Positions 1 through 7,277 of a stretch of DNA of 9,354 nucleotides are shown one piece after another. Position numbers and translations under genes: made by a program. The notes beneath the pieces are model-generated. The model worked only from the letters and a program-made list of their open reading frames with translations. It did not search any database and had not been told where the DNA came from. Positions within the stretch are counted from its first letter, which is position 1. The number at the start of each line of letters is the position of its first letter. The DNA comes from Gammaproteobacteria bacterium (GTDB lineage: Bacteria > Pseudomonadota > Gammaproteobacteria > JAABTG01). The stretch lies in assembly GCA_030066245.1 (NCBI GenBank), contig JASJBY010000191.1, forward strand, positions 1 to 9,354, given 5' to 3'.

Positions 1-3000
1 GCGGGATCCTGGAGCTCAACAGCGATGTCGCAGTCCGGGCAGTACTGGGTGCCCAGCTTCACGAACAGCAGGCGCAGAAAGTGGTAGATCTCCGTCAGGG
101 TTGCCACGGTGCTCTTACGGCCGCCGCGGCTGGTACGTTGCTCGATGGCAACGGTCGGTGGTATGCCCAGGATGGTGTCCACATCCGGGCGCGTTGCCGG
201 CTGAACAAATTGGCGCGCGTAGGCGTTGAGAGACTCCAGGTAACGACGCTGTCCTTCAGCGAACATAATGTCGAAGGCTACCGTGCTTTTGCCACTGCCG
301 CTGATGCCCGTGATGACCGTGAATCGCCCGCGAGGCACGCTGATATCCACGTTCTTCAGGTTATGTTCCCGCGCCTGATGGATGCGGATCTCCGGGGGCC
401 CGGGGGCGACGGTCCTCGCTGGGGGCGCCGGACCCGCGCGAGCGGCCTGGTATCCCCTGAGGGCAGCGCCGGTGTGGCTGGCTTGGTGAGCAGCCACCGC
501 CTCAGGTGGGCCTGCGCAGACCACCGCCCCGCCGGCGTCACCGCCTTCCGGTCCGAGATCGATGATCCAATCGGCGGAACGGATGACGTCCAGATGGTGC
601 TCGATAACCACCAGCGAGTGGCCTTCGTCAAGGAGGGCCTGGAAAGCCCGCAACAGCGTGTCCACGTCCGCGAAGTGCAGGCCGGTGGTGGGCTCGTCCA
701 GGAGAAAAAGCACCCCCCCTTTGCCCTTGCTTTGTAGGGGACTTTTGGCCAAATGTCCGGCGAGCTTGAGGCGCTGGGCCTCCCCGCCCGAGAGCGTCGG
801 CACCGGCTGACCGAGCTTGAGGTAACCCAGCCCGACAGACATGAGGGGGGCGAGTGTGCGGACCACATCAGGCCGATCCGAGAAGGCGTCGAGCGCCTCG
901 CTGACCGTCATGTCGAGTGTATCGGCGATGGAGAGCCCCGGGCTGCCCTTCGCGGGGTAGAGTCTGACTTCCAGCACCTCCTTTCGGTAACGCCGGCCGT
1001 CGCAGTCCGGACAGCGCAGGTAGATGTCGCTGAGGAACTGCATCTCCACGTGCTCGAAGCCGTTGCCGCTGCAGGCGGGGCAGCGGCCGTTCCCCGAGTT
1101 GAAGCTGAAGGTGCCCGCCGTGTAGCCGCGCTCCTGGGCCAATGGTTGCGAAGCATAGGCCTTGCGAACCGCATCCAGGGCGCCCACGTAGCTTGCGGGA
1201 TTGGACCGGGTGGTCTTGCCGATCGGGGACTGGTCTACCAGCACCACGTCCTCCACCTGCTCATGGCCGAGGATGCGACGGTAACGTCCGGCCCCCTCTC
1301 CTGGTCTTCCTTTTAGTTTGCGCAGAGCGTGATAAAGAATGTCCCGTACCAGGGTGGATTTCCCGGAGCCGCTGACACCGGTTACGCAGACCAGGCGGTT
1401 CAAGGGCAGGTCCACGTCGATGCCCTTGAGGTTGTGCTCGGCTGCGCCGCGAAGTCTCAGATGCGGCGCACCTGCAGCGACCGGTTTCATGGGCGCCCTG
1501 GCGTTGATTTGCCGGCGGCCGGATAGGTAGTCTGCCGTAAGGGACCGCTTGGCGCCTGCCAGCTCCTTTGGAGTGCCGAAAAAGACCAGCCGCCCGCCCT
1601 GCTCGCCGGGGCCAGGGCCCAGGTCGACGACGCGGTCCGCCGCGAGCATCACCTGGGGGTCGTGCTCGACCACCAGCAGCGAATTGCCGGCGTCTCTGAG
1701 GCGGTGCAGCACATTCACGAGTCGCTGGATATCCCGCGGATGCAGCCCGATACTCGGCTCGTCCAACACGAAAAGCGTGTTGACAAGCGAGGTGCCAAGC
1801 GCCGTAGTCAGGTTTATGCGCTGGACTTCGCCGCCGCTCAAGGTGCGCGACTGACGGTCCAGGGTGAGATAGCCGAGTCCCACTTCCACGAGGTAATCCA
1901 GGCGCGACCGGATTTCGCTCAGCAGCAGATCGCTCGCCTGGTCCAGCGGTGCGGGAAGATGCAGGTGCGCGAAAAAGCTCCGGCACTCGGCCAGCGGCAG
2001 GAGCATGAGATCGTGCAAGCAAAGGCCTGGCAGAGCCCGCTGTCGTGAGAGCGACAGGTTGATCCCGCTGGGAATGAAGCGGTGCTTCGGTGCGAGCACG
2101 CGCGCAGCGTCGGGCGCGCTTCCGAGACGCCACAGTAAAGCCTGGGTCTTGAGTCGGGCGCCGCGACACGTTGGACAAGGCTCATAGGCGCGGTACTTGG
2201 AGAGCAGCACGCGGATGTGCATCTTGTAGCTTCTGCTCTCCAGCCAGTCGAAGAATCCCTGCACGCCATACCAGTAACCGTCTTCCCAGTTTCCCTCCCC
2301 CTCCAACACCCACCGTTTAAGCTGCGCGTCGAGCTTGGCGTAAGGCACATCAGTGGGGACCCCCCGCCGGCGCGCGAAACGCAAAAGGTCATCGTGGCAC
2401 TCCCGGTAGCTGCTGCTCTGCCACGGCTTGACGGCGCCTTCGGCCAGAGTCTTTCGCTCATCCGGTATCACCAGCGTGTAGTCGATGCCCATGGTGCGTC
2501 CGAAACCCCGGCAGGTCTCGCAAGCACCGACAGGCGAGTTGAACGAGAACAGGTTAGGCGACGGGTCCGTGTAATGGATGTCGCAGTCGGCACAGTGCAG
2601 GTCGGTGGAGAACCGATGCGGTGACGGGTCCCGTTCACCATTATCCTGCAGGTAGACGCTCACATGTCCTCGGCCGAGCCGCAATGCTGCTTCCAGCGCT
2701 TCTAAAATGCGCTCCCGGTTACTCTCGAGCAGCTTCACCCGGTCCTGCAGCACTTGCAGGGAGTTGGCTCGTCGGCTGTGTATGCGCGTGTAGCCCTGCT
2801 TGGCAAGCAGATCGGTCACTTCCTGTGCCGTGAAGTTCGTGGGAACAATAACGGGGAAGGTGATGAGAGCCCGCTGGGATTGGGCACGGGCAGCCTTCAT
2901 CAGGGCATGAAAGACGGTTTCCGCCGTGTCCCGCTGCACCGGCTTACCGCAGCCTCCACAGCAGAGTTGGGCGGCCCGGGCGTAGAGCAGCTTGATGTGG

Positions 3001-3323
3001 TCGTTTAGCTCCGTCATGGTGCCCACGGTAGAGCGCGACGTCCGCACGGGGTTTGTCTGGTCGATGGCAATGGCAGGGGGGATGCCGTCGATGCGCTCCG
3101 CACGGGGCTTGTCCATGCGATCGAGAAACTGGCGCGCATAGGGGGAGAAGGTCTCCACGTAACGCCGCTGCCCCTCGGAGTAGACGGTGTCGAAAGCAAA
3201 CGAGGATTTTCCCGACCCGCTGACGCCCGTTACGACGATGAGCTCATGTAAGGGGAGACAAATATCGAAGCCCCGAAGGTTGTTCTGCCTGGCGCCGGTG
3301 ACGCGTATGCTGTCTTCGGCCAC
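1..3323 (-). CDS. uvrA: Tandem-duplicated (fused) UvrA excinuclease subunit, partial at C-terminus
   Basis: UvrA is the DNA-damage-sensing ABC ATPase of nucleotide excision repair. The reading frame stays open for 1107 codons and runs off the left window edge. The start is GTG at 3323: an in-frame TGA lies four codons upstream and a GAGGGA ribosome site lies 5 nt before it. Unit 1 (about residues 1-960) is complete: Walker A GVSGSGKSS at 33-41, a UvrB-binding-like segment at about 115-250, CxxC pairs at 268/271 and 383/386, ABC signature LSGGE at 495, Walker B Asp521-Glu522, second Walker A at 649-657, zinc-finger cysteines 748/751/771/774, second signature LSGGE at 844 and Walker B Asp876-Glu877. 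After a Pro/Ala-rich linker a second UvrA begins at about residue 980, with a third Walker A at 1006-1014 and the GQRRYLESLNAYARQF motif. An ordinary UvrA is about 940 residues, so this is a double-length protein, expected near 1800-1900. Fused double UvrA proteins are known in some bacteria (recollection). It follows mpg by 14 bp, probably in one transcript. Confidence 0.95.
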   Translation of the reverse strand, partial: MAEDSIRVTGARQNNLRGFDICLPLHELIVVTGVSGSGKSSFAFDTVYSEGQRRYVETFSPYARQFLDRMDKPRAERIDGIPPAIAIDQTNPVRTSRSTVGTMTELNDHIKLLYARAAQLCCGGCGKPVQRDTAETVFHALMKAARAQSQRALITFPVIVPTNFTAQEVTDLLAKQGYTRIHSRRANSLQVLQDRVKLLESNRERILEALEAALRLGRGHVSVYLQDNGERDPSPHRFSTDLHCADCDIHYTDPSPNLFSFNSPVGACETCRGFGRTMGIDYTLVIPDERKTLAEGAVKPWQSSSYRECHDDLLRFARRRGVPTDVPYAKLDAQLKRWVLEGEGNWEDGYWYGVQGFFDWLESRSYKMHIRVLLSKYRAYEPCPTCRGARLKTQALLWRLGSAPDAARVLAPKHRFIPSGINLSLSRQRALPGLCLHDLMLLPLAECRSFFAHLHLPAPLDQASDLLLSEIRSRLDYLVEVGLGYLTLDRQSRTLSGGEVQRINLTTALGTSLVNTLFVLDEPSIGLHPRDIQRLVNVLHRLRDAGNSLLVVEHDPQVMLAADRVVDLGPGPGEQGGRLVFFGTPKELAGAKRSLTADYLSGRRQINARAPMKPVAAGAPHLRLRGAAEHNLKGIDVDLPLNRLVCVTGVSGSGKSTLVRDILYHALRKLKGRPGEGAGRYRRILGHEQVEDVVLVDQSPIGKTTRSNPASYVGALDAVRKAYASQPLAQERGYTAGTFSFNSGNGRCPACSGNGFEHVEMQFLSDIYLRCPDCDGRRYRKEVLEVRLYPAKGSPGLSIADTLDMTVSEALDAFSDRPDVVRTLAPLMSVGLGYLKLGQPVPTLSGGEAQRLKLAGHLAKSPLQSKGKGGVLFLLDEPTTGLHFADVDTLLRAFQALLDEGHSLVVIEHHLDVIRSADWIIDLGPEGGDAGGAVVCAGPPEAVAAHQASHTGAALRGYQAARAGPAPPARTVAPGPPEIRIHQAREHNLKNVDISVPRGRFTVITGISGSGKSTVAFDIMFAEGQRRYLESLNAYARQFVQPATRPDVDTILGIPPTVAIEQRTSRGGRKSTVATLTEIYHFLRLLFVKLGTQYCPDCDIAVELQDP

Positions 3324-3337
3324 GACGGTCCCTCAGC

Positions 3338-3943
3338 TCAGGAGTTGTTCCGGGCGGTCAGTTTGCTGCGCCGGCTGACCCAGGCGGTATCCGCCACCGC
3401 GAATCGCCACGCCGCATCTCTGTGCTCGGGCTCGGCGTAGTCCACACCTACCCGCGGCCCCGACAGCACCTTGTCGACAACAGGGCCCTTGTGCACCTCG
3501 ACGCCGCCCGGCTCGTACACCGGGTGATGGTTCCAGCTTCGGTCGAGCCCCAACGCCTGGGCCACGCGACCCGGGCCGGCGAGCAGGGCAGGCCCCGAGA
3601 GACCGCCGCGACGGTCCCGGATCAGCGCAAGCCCCTTGAGCGGCTCACAGGCGCGCACCAGCACCGCCGTCGCCTGCCCGTCCTCTCCGGTAACCAGGTT
3701 GAGCAGGTGATGAATGCCGTAGCAGATGTAGACGTAGGCGCGGCCGGGCGGTCCCCACAGGGCATCATTGCGCAGGGTTCGCCCGTGGCGGCCGTGATTG
3801 GCCGTGTCGTCCGGCCAGCGGTAGGCCTCAACCTCGGTGATGCGTAGCACCACCTCGCCATTGCGCAGGATGGCTCCCAGGAGCTCGCGGGCCACCTGCA
3901 GGGCATCGCGGGCGTAAAAGTCGCGGGGCAGCAGCTCGTTCAT
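3338..3943 (-). CDS. mpg: 3-methyladenine DNA glycosylase, AAG/MPG family
   Basis: This 201-residue protein is a base-excision glycosylase that removes alkylated purines such as 3-methyladenine. It has the usual bacterial length and the family landmarks: the TEVEAY motif with the presumed catalytic Glu39 and Tyr41, His50 (TANHGRHG), the YVYICYG block (Tyr70, Tyr72, Tyr75), Arg97 in VRACEPLKG and the SGPALLAGPGRVAQAL segment. By homology with human AAG, Glu39 activates the water and Tyr72 and neighbouring residues intercalate or stack on the flipped base. The ATG at 3943 is the first start available in the frame, but it has no clear Shine-Dalgarno sequence. The stop lies 14 bp before the uvrA GTG, so the two repair genes are almost certainly co-transcribed, which joins alkylation base excision with nucleotide excision. 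Its promoter should lie in 3944-4198, next to a CRP-type palindrome. Confidence 0.96.
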   Translation of the reverse strand: MNELLPRDFYARDALQVARELLGAILRNGEVVLRITEVEAYRWPDDTANHGRHGRTLRNDALWGPPGRAYVYICYGIHHLLNLVTGEDGQATAVLVRACEPLKGLALIRDRRGGLSGPALLAGPGRVAQALGLDRSWNHHPVYEPGGVEVHKGPVVDKVLSGPRVGVDYAEPEHRDAAWRFAVADTAWVSRRSKLTARNNS

Positions 3944-4076
3944 GGCGGCGCATCGTCGCCCGGACCCGGGGGGGAGAGCCGCAGGGCGGCACCTGGCGCC
4001 GAGCCGTGGCTCCGACCACGGCCGTGGCCCGGCACGGGCACCACGTGTCTGACGGGGCGCTGAAATTGGGCCGGGT

Positions 4077-4092
4077 TGTGACGTGCGTCACA
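4077..4092. promoter_or_regulatory. CRP/Vfr-type binding site (TGTGA-N6-TCACA)
   Basis: TGTGACGTGCGTCACA is a perfect 16-bp inverted repeat except for the central two bases and matches the full cAMP-receptor-protein consensus half-sites. It lies between the divergent mpg-uvrA operon and the small membrane gene at 4199. If the TAATAT at 4143-4148 is the -10 of the plus-strand gene, the site is centred near -70, which is compatible with a class I activator position. Its effect on mpg cannot be read from the sequence. Confidence 0.7.
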
Positions 4093-4117
4093 GTTTTTTG
4101 AAACATTCACCGAAAAG

Positions 4118-4148
4118 TTACTTTCGCTGTCCAATTATTTTCTAATAT
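4118..4148 (+). promoter_or_regulatory. Candidate promoter for the small membrane gene at 4199
   Basis: An AT-rich island in GC-rich DNA contains TAATAT at 4143-4148 as a good -10 element. The -35 match is poor (TTACTT at 4118-4123 with a 19-bp spacer, or ACTTTC at 4120-4125 with 17 bp). A weak -35 fits dependence on an activator bound at 4077-4092. The downstream gene starts about 45 bp after the inferred transcription start. Confidence 0.45.
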
Positions 4149-4198
4149 TCTGTTTAAGCTGGCCGCTACAGGAGCGAACGAGATGCAAGGAGTCCGGA

Positions 4199-4411
4199 AT
4201 GCTGTACGTGCTAGCTAGCCTCGCCCTACCCGCCCTGATGGTGCTCGTGGCCATCAGCATCTACCAGCCCGCCCTGCTTGCTCAGCACCCGTGGATCGAT
4301 TACCTGTTCTGGGCCAGTCTCGGAGTGGGTGTTTTTCAGGCCGCTCGCGATCTGGGGCGCACGATCCTCGACCCGCTGCCCCCGGCCCATCATACTCCGG
4401 ATGCGGGTTAA
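4199..4411 (+). CDS. Small membrane protein with W-x-DYLFW motif (first paralogue)
   Basis: This is a 70-residue hydrophobic protein of unrecognised function. The start is well supported: AAGGAG at 4187-4192 lies 6 nt before the ATG. Residues 2-22 form a membrane segment (LASLALPALMVLVAISIY). A short polar link with Trp32-Ile-Asp34-Tyr-Leu-Phe-Trp38 follows, then a second, weaker hydrophobic stretch at 36-49 and a Pro/His-rich tail. The motif recurs in the gene at 4759/4843 at a comparable place, after one membrane segment. It probably sits in the inner membrane as a hairpin. It has its own upstream region with a -10-like element and a CRP-type site. The strong ribosome site and the paralogue argue that it is real. 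Confidence 0.8.
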   Translation: MLYVLASLALPALMVLVAISIYQPALLAQHPWIDYLFWASLGVGVFQAARDLGRTILDPLPPAHHTPDAG

Positions 4412-4758
4412 GCCTCGGAGGTGACCGCGTATTCCGACCCGAGTTCAACCCCCGCTGCGCGGCCGCGCATCCGCGGTTAAGCGTACGCGGTGGGGCCGTA
4501 CCGGCACGAACCGCCGGAACACGCCGTGAATACTTCCCTGTAGGCTCCACGGCCGTTATCCCTGCGGCCGACGGTTCCGGCCACTCATGCCGGTGTGGCC
4601 CTAACCGAACACCACGGCGCGGCCCCCCCGTTCGGGCCGCGGTTTTAGGCGCGCAGCTGTCTCTCCGTCCCGGTTGCCTGCACGGCTGCGTCATCCGCCA
4701 GAGCCGTGCTCATAGCCTTTCATTCGAAAAACCAAGGTGAATAAGTCACGCCTGCGTC
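4412..4758. other. Intergenic spacer between the two small membrane genes
   Basis: This 347-bp stretch is GC-rich. Open frames cross it on both strands but they look like chance frames in GC-rich DNA and none has a convincing start. It holds the hairpin at 4618-4646 and a 7-bp inverted repeat (CACGGCT at 4681-4687, AGCCGTG at 4702-4708). No clear promoter for the downstream gene was found. Confidence 0.5.
4618..4646 (+). terminator. Probable weak rho-independent terminator
   Basis: CGCGGCCC (4618-4625) pairs with GGGCCGCG (4634-4641) as an 8-bp GC-only stem with an 8-nt loop, followed by G and only four T residues. It lies about 210 bp after the stop of the first small membrane gene. The short T tract makes it marginal as a terminator. 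Confidence 0.45.
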
Positions 4759-5097
4759 ATGCCTTACCGGACAGATCCCGTCAAGCACTCTCCGTACCCT
4801 CATGGCAGGGGAACGTGGTCCAGGGACTGGAGAGTTATGCTCATGACGGGATTCTCGTGGGTGCTGGGTCCGTTGACCGTGCTCATGCTCACGGTTGTTT
4901 GCTATGGTGCCATGGGCACCGTGGACGATGACACCGCCACGTGGGCGGACTACCTGTTCTGGACCATGATGTTCCTGGGTACACTGCCCGCCGCCGTTCT
5001 GCTCACCCGGCTGCAGGTAGGGTGGCTCTGGCAACGCCTCGGTAACCAGGCCAGGCGAGACTCGCGCACACGGTCTCGACCAGCTGCACGCATCTGA
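4759..5097 (+). CDS. Small membrane protein with W-x-DYLFW motif (second paralogue)
   Basis: The function is unknown. The open frame from ATG 4759 gives 112 residues, but the better start is probably ATG 4843 (84 residues): GGAGAG at 4829-4834 stands 8 nt before it, whereas nothing suitable stands before 4759. Counted from 4759, residues 31-51 form a membrane segment (FSWVLGPLTVLMLTVVCYG). An acidic link with three Asp leads to Trp62-Ala-Asp64-Tyr-Leu-Phe-Trp68, then a second membrane segment at about 66-83 and an Arg-rich C-terminal tail, which suggests a cytoplasmic tail by the positive-inside rule. The layout matches the protein at 4199, so the pair is likely a tandem duplication that has diverged. 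Confidence 0.75.
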   Translation: MPYRTDPVKHSPYPHGRGTWSRDWRVMLMTGFSWVLGPLTVLMLTVVCYGAMGTVDDDTATWADYLFWTMMFLGTLPAAVLLTRLQVGWLWQRLGNQARRDSRTRSRPAARI

Positions 5098-5465
5098 GAC
5101 GGGCTTTGACAAGTCTGCAACGCTACCGCGCCTATGCTGTCCGACGTACGTAGTGCCAGGCGGCGGTCGCTGGAAGGACGCTACGGTTGCGGCAAAGCGG
5201 TCATGATCGGCAGCAACACAGGCCCGCTTTGGCCTGCTGCCGCACCGCCGCTTCGAGGTGCCCCGCAGGCTGGTGCGCGCCGGCAGGGTCTTGCGTCCGC
5301 GGCGTTGAAGCGGGTGATCGCTGGTTCGCACCCGTTTCGCAGAGATAGGAGCACTCGCCCCATCGGCAGATGCCATGTGGACACTTGGCAGCGTCCGGTT
5401 GCACGGCGGATGCACCACGTGTGGGTCAAGCCCGAGAGTCTGCCAGCCCTGCGGAGCGTGGGTTG
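5098..5465. other. Gene-free stretch upstream of the M28 peptidase
   Basis: These 368 bp contain no recognisable gene. A plus-strand frame from 5134 ends with TGA at 5464-5466, overlapping the next ATG, but its Arg/Pro/Ala-rich translation resembles nothing and it has no ribosome site. A large interrupted hairpin lies at 5208-5242. The stretch probably contains the promoter of the peptidase operon, which could not be placed with confidence. Confidence 0.5.
5208..5242. repeat. Interrupted inverted repeat (two 6-bp stems)
   Basis: CGGCAG (5208-5213) pairs with CTGCCG (5237-5242), and CAGGCC (5219-5224) pairs with GGCCTG (5231-5236). The 5' arm carries a CAACA bulge and the loop is CGCTTT. No T tract follows, so it is not a terminator. 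It could be a folded leader or a protein-binding site upstream of the peptidase gene. Confidence 0.5.
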
Positions 5466-6506
5466 ATGAGTATCCGCCGGCCGCAACTTCCCTTCACGCC
5501 GGGCAATCGCCGCGGTTGGCAGCGCCTGGCGTTGCGCTGGCTGCTGCTTCTGCTGCTGCTTTTTGGCGGGCTGTCGTATGTCGTTGTGATGCCCGGCTCC
5601 AGCCATCGCGGTCCCCTTGAGCCATTGTCGGCCTCCGCTGGGGAACTGCAGGGTCGGCTGCAGGAGCATGTCCTACAGCTGGCAACGCGCATCGGCGAGC
5701 GGAGCATTCGGCGTGTGGAGGGACTGGAAGCGGCGGCGCGGTACATCCGGGGGTATCTGGAGCGATCCGGCTATGCCGTTGCGACACAGCCGGTCCCGGT
5801 CCAGGGCTTGAGCGTGAGCAACCTGGAGACCCAGATTCAGGGCGGTGCTCTTGGCGATGAGATCCTCCTGGTGGGCGCCCATTATGACTCCGTGCACGGT
5901 AGTCCCGGCGCCAACGATAATGCCTCGGGTGTGGCTGCCCTGCTGGAGCTCGCCCGCATGACGGCAGCCCGACGCTTCGCGCGCACGGTGCGGTTTGTCG
6001 CTTTCGTTAACGAGGAGCCACCCTTCTTCCAGACCAGCACCATGGGCAGTGTTGCCTATGCCAAACGGGCACGAGCGCGAGGCGAGAACATCGTTGCCAT
6101 GCTGTCCTTGGAGACGCTAGGCTATTACACCCGGGAGCCGGGCAGCCAGCGGTATCCGTTTCCATTCCGTTATTTCTATCCCGACCGGGGTGATTTCATC
6201 GGCTTCGTGGGCAACCTCTCTTCCCGTCACCTGGTGCGACGTGCCATCAGCAGCTTTCGCCGCAACGCGGCTTTCCCCTCCGAGGGTGTTGCGGCGCCGG
6301 CGTGGATTACGGGAATAGGCTGGTCGGACCATGCCTCCTTCTGGACCGAGGGCTATGCCGCTATCATGATCACCGACACTGCCCCGTTCCGTTACGAGCA
6401 CTACCATGCCGCGACCGATACCCCGGACAAGCTGGATTTTGGGCACCTCGCCCGCGTGGTCGAGGGCCTGGGCCATGTGGTGCAGGACCTTGCCTCCGAC
6501 GGCTGA
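5466..6506 (+). CDS. Membrane-anchored M28-family zinc metallopeptidase
   Basis: This predicted 346-residue aminopeptidase-type zinc hydrolase is tethered to the inner membrane. ATG 5466 is preferred over the in-frame 5370 because GGAG lies 9 nt before it and the protein then begins with a normal anchor: a basic N-terminus (RRGWQRLALRW) and a Leu-rich membrane segment at about 21-42, leaving the catalytic domain in the periplasm. The di-zinc motif set of M28 is complete: His139 and Asp141 in GAHYDS, Asp151 in GANDNASG, the Glu183-Glu184 pair, Glu216 in SLETLGYY, and His314 in YHAATDTPDKL. By family knowledge, Glu183 is the general base and the others bind the two metal ions. The substrate cannot be told from sequence; peptides are likely. 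The 3' end overlaps the start of the next gene, so the two should be translated together. Confidence 0.92.
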   Translation: MSIRRPQLPFTPGNRRGWQRLALRWLLLLLLLFGGLSYVVVMPGSSHRGPLEPLSASAGELQGRLQEHVLQLATRIGERSIRRVEGLEAAARYIRGYLERSGYAVATQPVPVQGLSVSNLETQIQGGALGDEILLVGAHYDSVHGSPGANDNASGVAALLELARMTAARRFARTVRFVAFVNEEPPFFQTSTMGSVAYAKRARARGENIVAMLSLETLGYYTREPGSQRYPFPFRYFYPDRGDFIGFVGNLSSRHLVRRAISSFRRNAAFPSEGVAAPAWITGIGWSDHASFWTEGYAAIMITDTAPFRYEHYHAATDTPDKLDFGHLARVVEGLGHVVQDLASDG

Positions 6507-7125
6507 GCGATTCAGCCACCAGGCGTGCCGGCTGGCGTCCATCGCGGCCGTCTTGCTCACGACGGCATGTGCCACAGCACCGCCTCAGAATATGGGCGAC
6601 GCCTGCGAGATCTTCGAAGAAAAGGATGGTTGGTACGACAGCGCAAAGGATGCCTACGAGAAGTGGGGAGTGCCGGTACACGTGCAGCTCGCCATTATTC
6701 ACCAGGAGTCCCGCTTTCAGCACGACGCCAAACCACCCAGGCGGCGTTTAATGGGCGTGATTCCCTGGACGCGTCCGTCTTCCGCCTATGGCTATGCCCA
6801 GAGCAAGGACTCGACCTGGGATTGGTACCGGGAAAAGACGGGGAACCGGTGGGCGGACCGGGACGACTTCAACGATGCGGTGGACTTCATTGGCTGGTAC
6901 TGCGATACCAGTCATCGCATGCTGGGTATTTCCAGATGGGACGCCTACAACCAGTATCTTGCCTACCATGAGGGCCACGGCGGGTACAAACGCAAGACCT
7001 ACAAGAAGAAAAAGTGGCTGGTCAAGACCGCCCACAAGGTCGAGGGCAACGCCAGACGCTACCGTTCGCAGCTTGACCGCTGCGAGGACGAACTGGAGCG
7101 GGGCTGGAGCCTTTGGCCGTTCTAG
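6475..7125 (+). CDS. Transglycosylase (SLT-type) lipoprotein
   Basis: This is a likely periplasmic lytic transglycosylase-type lipoprotein of 216 residues that acts on peptidoglycan. ATG 6475 is chosen because GAGG lies 9 nt upstream and it gives a lipoprotein signal: hydrophobic residues 20-31 then TTA-Cys32, a relaxed lipobox (Thr at -3 instead of Leu). An upstream in-frame start at 6406 would add an unlikely leader. The core has IIHQESRF with presumed catalytic Glu78, SSAYGYAQSKDSTW (residues 102-115, the counterpart of the GLMQ motif), DDFNDAVDFIGWY at 130-142 and NQYLAYHEGHGGY at 159-171, followed by a Lys-rich stretch. These blocks match a family of small SLT-domain lipoproteins common in gammaproteobacteria. 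The gene overlaps the end of the peptidase by 32 bp. Activity itself is inferred. Confidence 0.88.
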   Translation: MWCRTLPPTAERFSHQACRLASIAAVLLTTACATAPPQNMGDACEIFEEKDGWYDSAKDAYEKWGVPVHVQLAIIHQESRFQHDAKPPRRRLMGVIPWTRPSSAYGYAQSKDSTWDWYREKTGNRWADRDDFNDAVDFIGWYCDTSHRMLGISRWDAYNQYLAYHEGHGGYKRKTYKKKKWLVKTAHKVEGNARRYRSQLDRCEDELERGWSLWPF

Positions 7126-7173
7126 CGGTCTGGGTGATGCGAAAGCCAGTTGCCCGCGCCGGTCGCAAGAAGC

Positions 7174-7203
7174 AAAAAACAAAAGCCCCGCCGAAGCGGG
7201 GCT
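7174..7203 (-). terminator. Strong rho-independent terminator (minus strand)
   Basis: Read on the minus strand, AGCCCCGC pairs with GCGGGGCT around a UUCG tetraloop (stem 7184-7191 with 7196-7203), followed by TTTGTTTTTT (7183-7174). This is a textbook terminator for minus-strand transcription. On the plus strand the hairpin is followed by AAATTACC, so it is at best a weak end for the lipoprotein transcript. It closes the minus-strand unit made of the Cys-rich gene and the candidate small RNA. Confidence 0.9.
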
Positions 7204-7272
7204 AAATTACCATCACCACATAGGAGGAGAGTCAGAAGAAGATGCTACTTACCATCTGTAGCTGCTCTCGAT
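7174..7272 (-). ncRNA. Candidate sigma-28-dependent small RNA (~100 nt)
   Basis: A sigma-28-type promoter (7278-7304) and a strong terminator (7174-7203), both on the minus strand, bracket about 100 nt with no convincing gene. The inferred RNA starts near 7272. It can form a UCUC-AUC-GAGA hairpin and an AGAUG/CAUCU hairpin, then has an open pyrimidine-rich stretch with CUCCUCCU (complement of 7222-7229, able to pair with Shine-Dalgarno sequences), and ends in the UUCG-capped terminator with a U tract. This is the usual plan of an Hfq-type base-pairing regulator. Flagellar-sigma-dependent small RNAs are known in enterics. No homologue is recognised. Alternatively it is only the 3' end of the transcript from the Cys-rich gene upstream. 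Confidence 0.6.
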
Positions 7273-7277
7273 GAGAC

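Noticed and set aside
81..1316. Long plus-strand open frames opposite uvrA
   Set aside because: They are antisense shadows of the GC-rich uvrA frame with no recognisable protein content.
1261..2178. 305-codon minus-strand open frame
   Set aside because: It lies inside uvrA in another frame; its translation is Arg/Pro/Ala-rich and shows no family, while the uvrA frame carries all expected motifs.
4254..4740. Overlapping plus and minus open frames of about 147 codons
   Set aside because: They are Arg/Pro/Gly-rich, have no ribosome sites and overlap the better-supported membrane gene at 4199.
5106..5138. TTGACA with TATGCT as a promoter
   Set aside because: The spacer is 21 bp, too long for a sigma-70 promoter, despite the perfect -35 hexamer.
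5134..5466. 110-codon plus-strand frame ending TGATG into the peptidase start
   Set aside because: The stop/start overlap looks like coupling, but the translation is unlike a protein and there is no ribosome site.
7242..7274. Ten-codon plus-strand ORF (MLLTICSCSR) after AGGAGGAG
   Set aside because: The spacing of 12 nt is long and no plus-strand promoter is visible; the AGGAGGAG is better explained as the complement of the minus-strand RNA seed.
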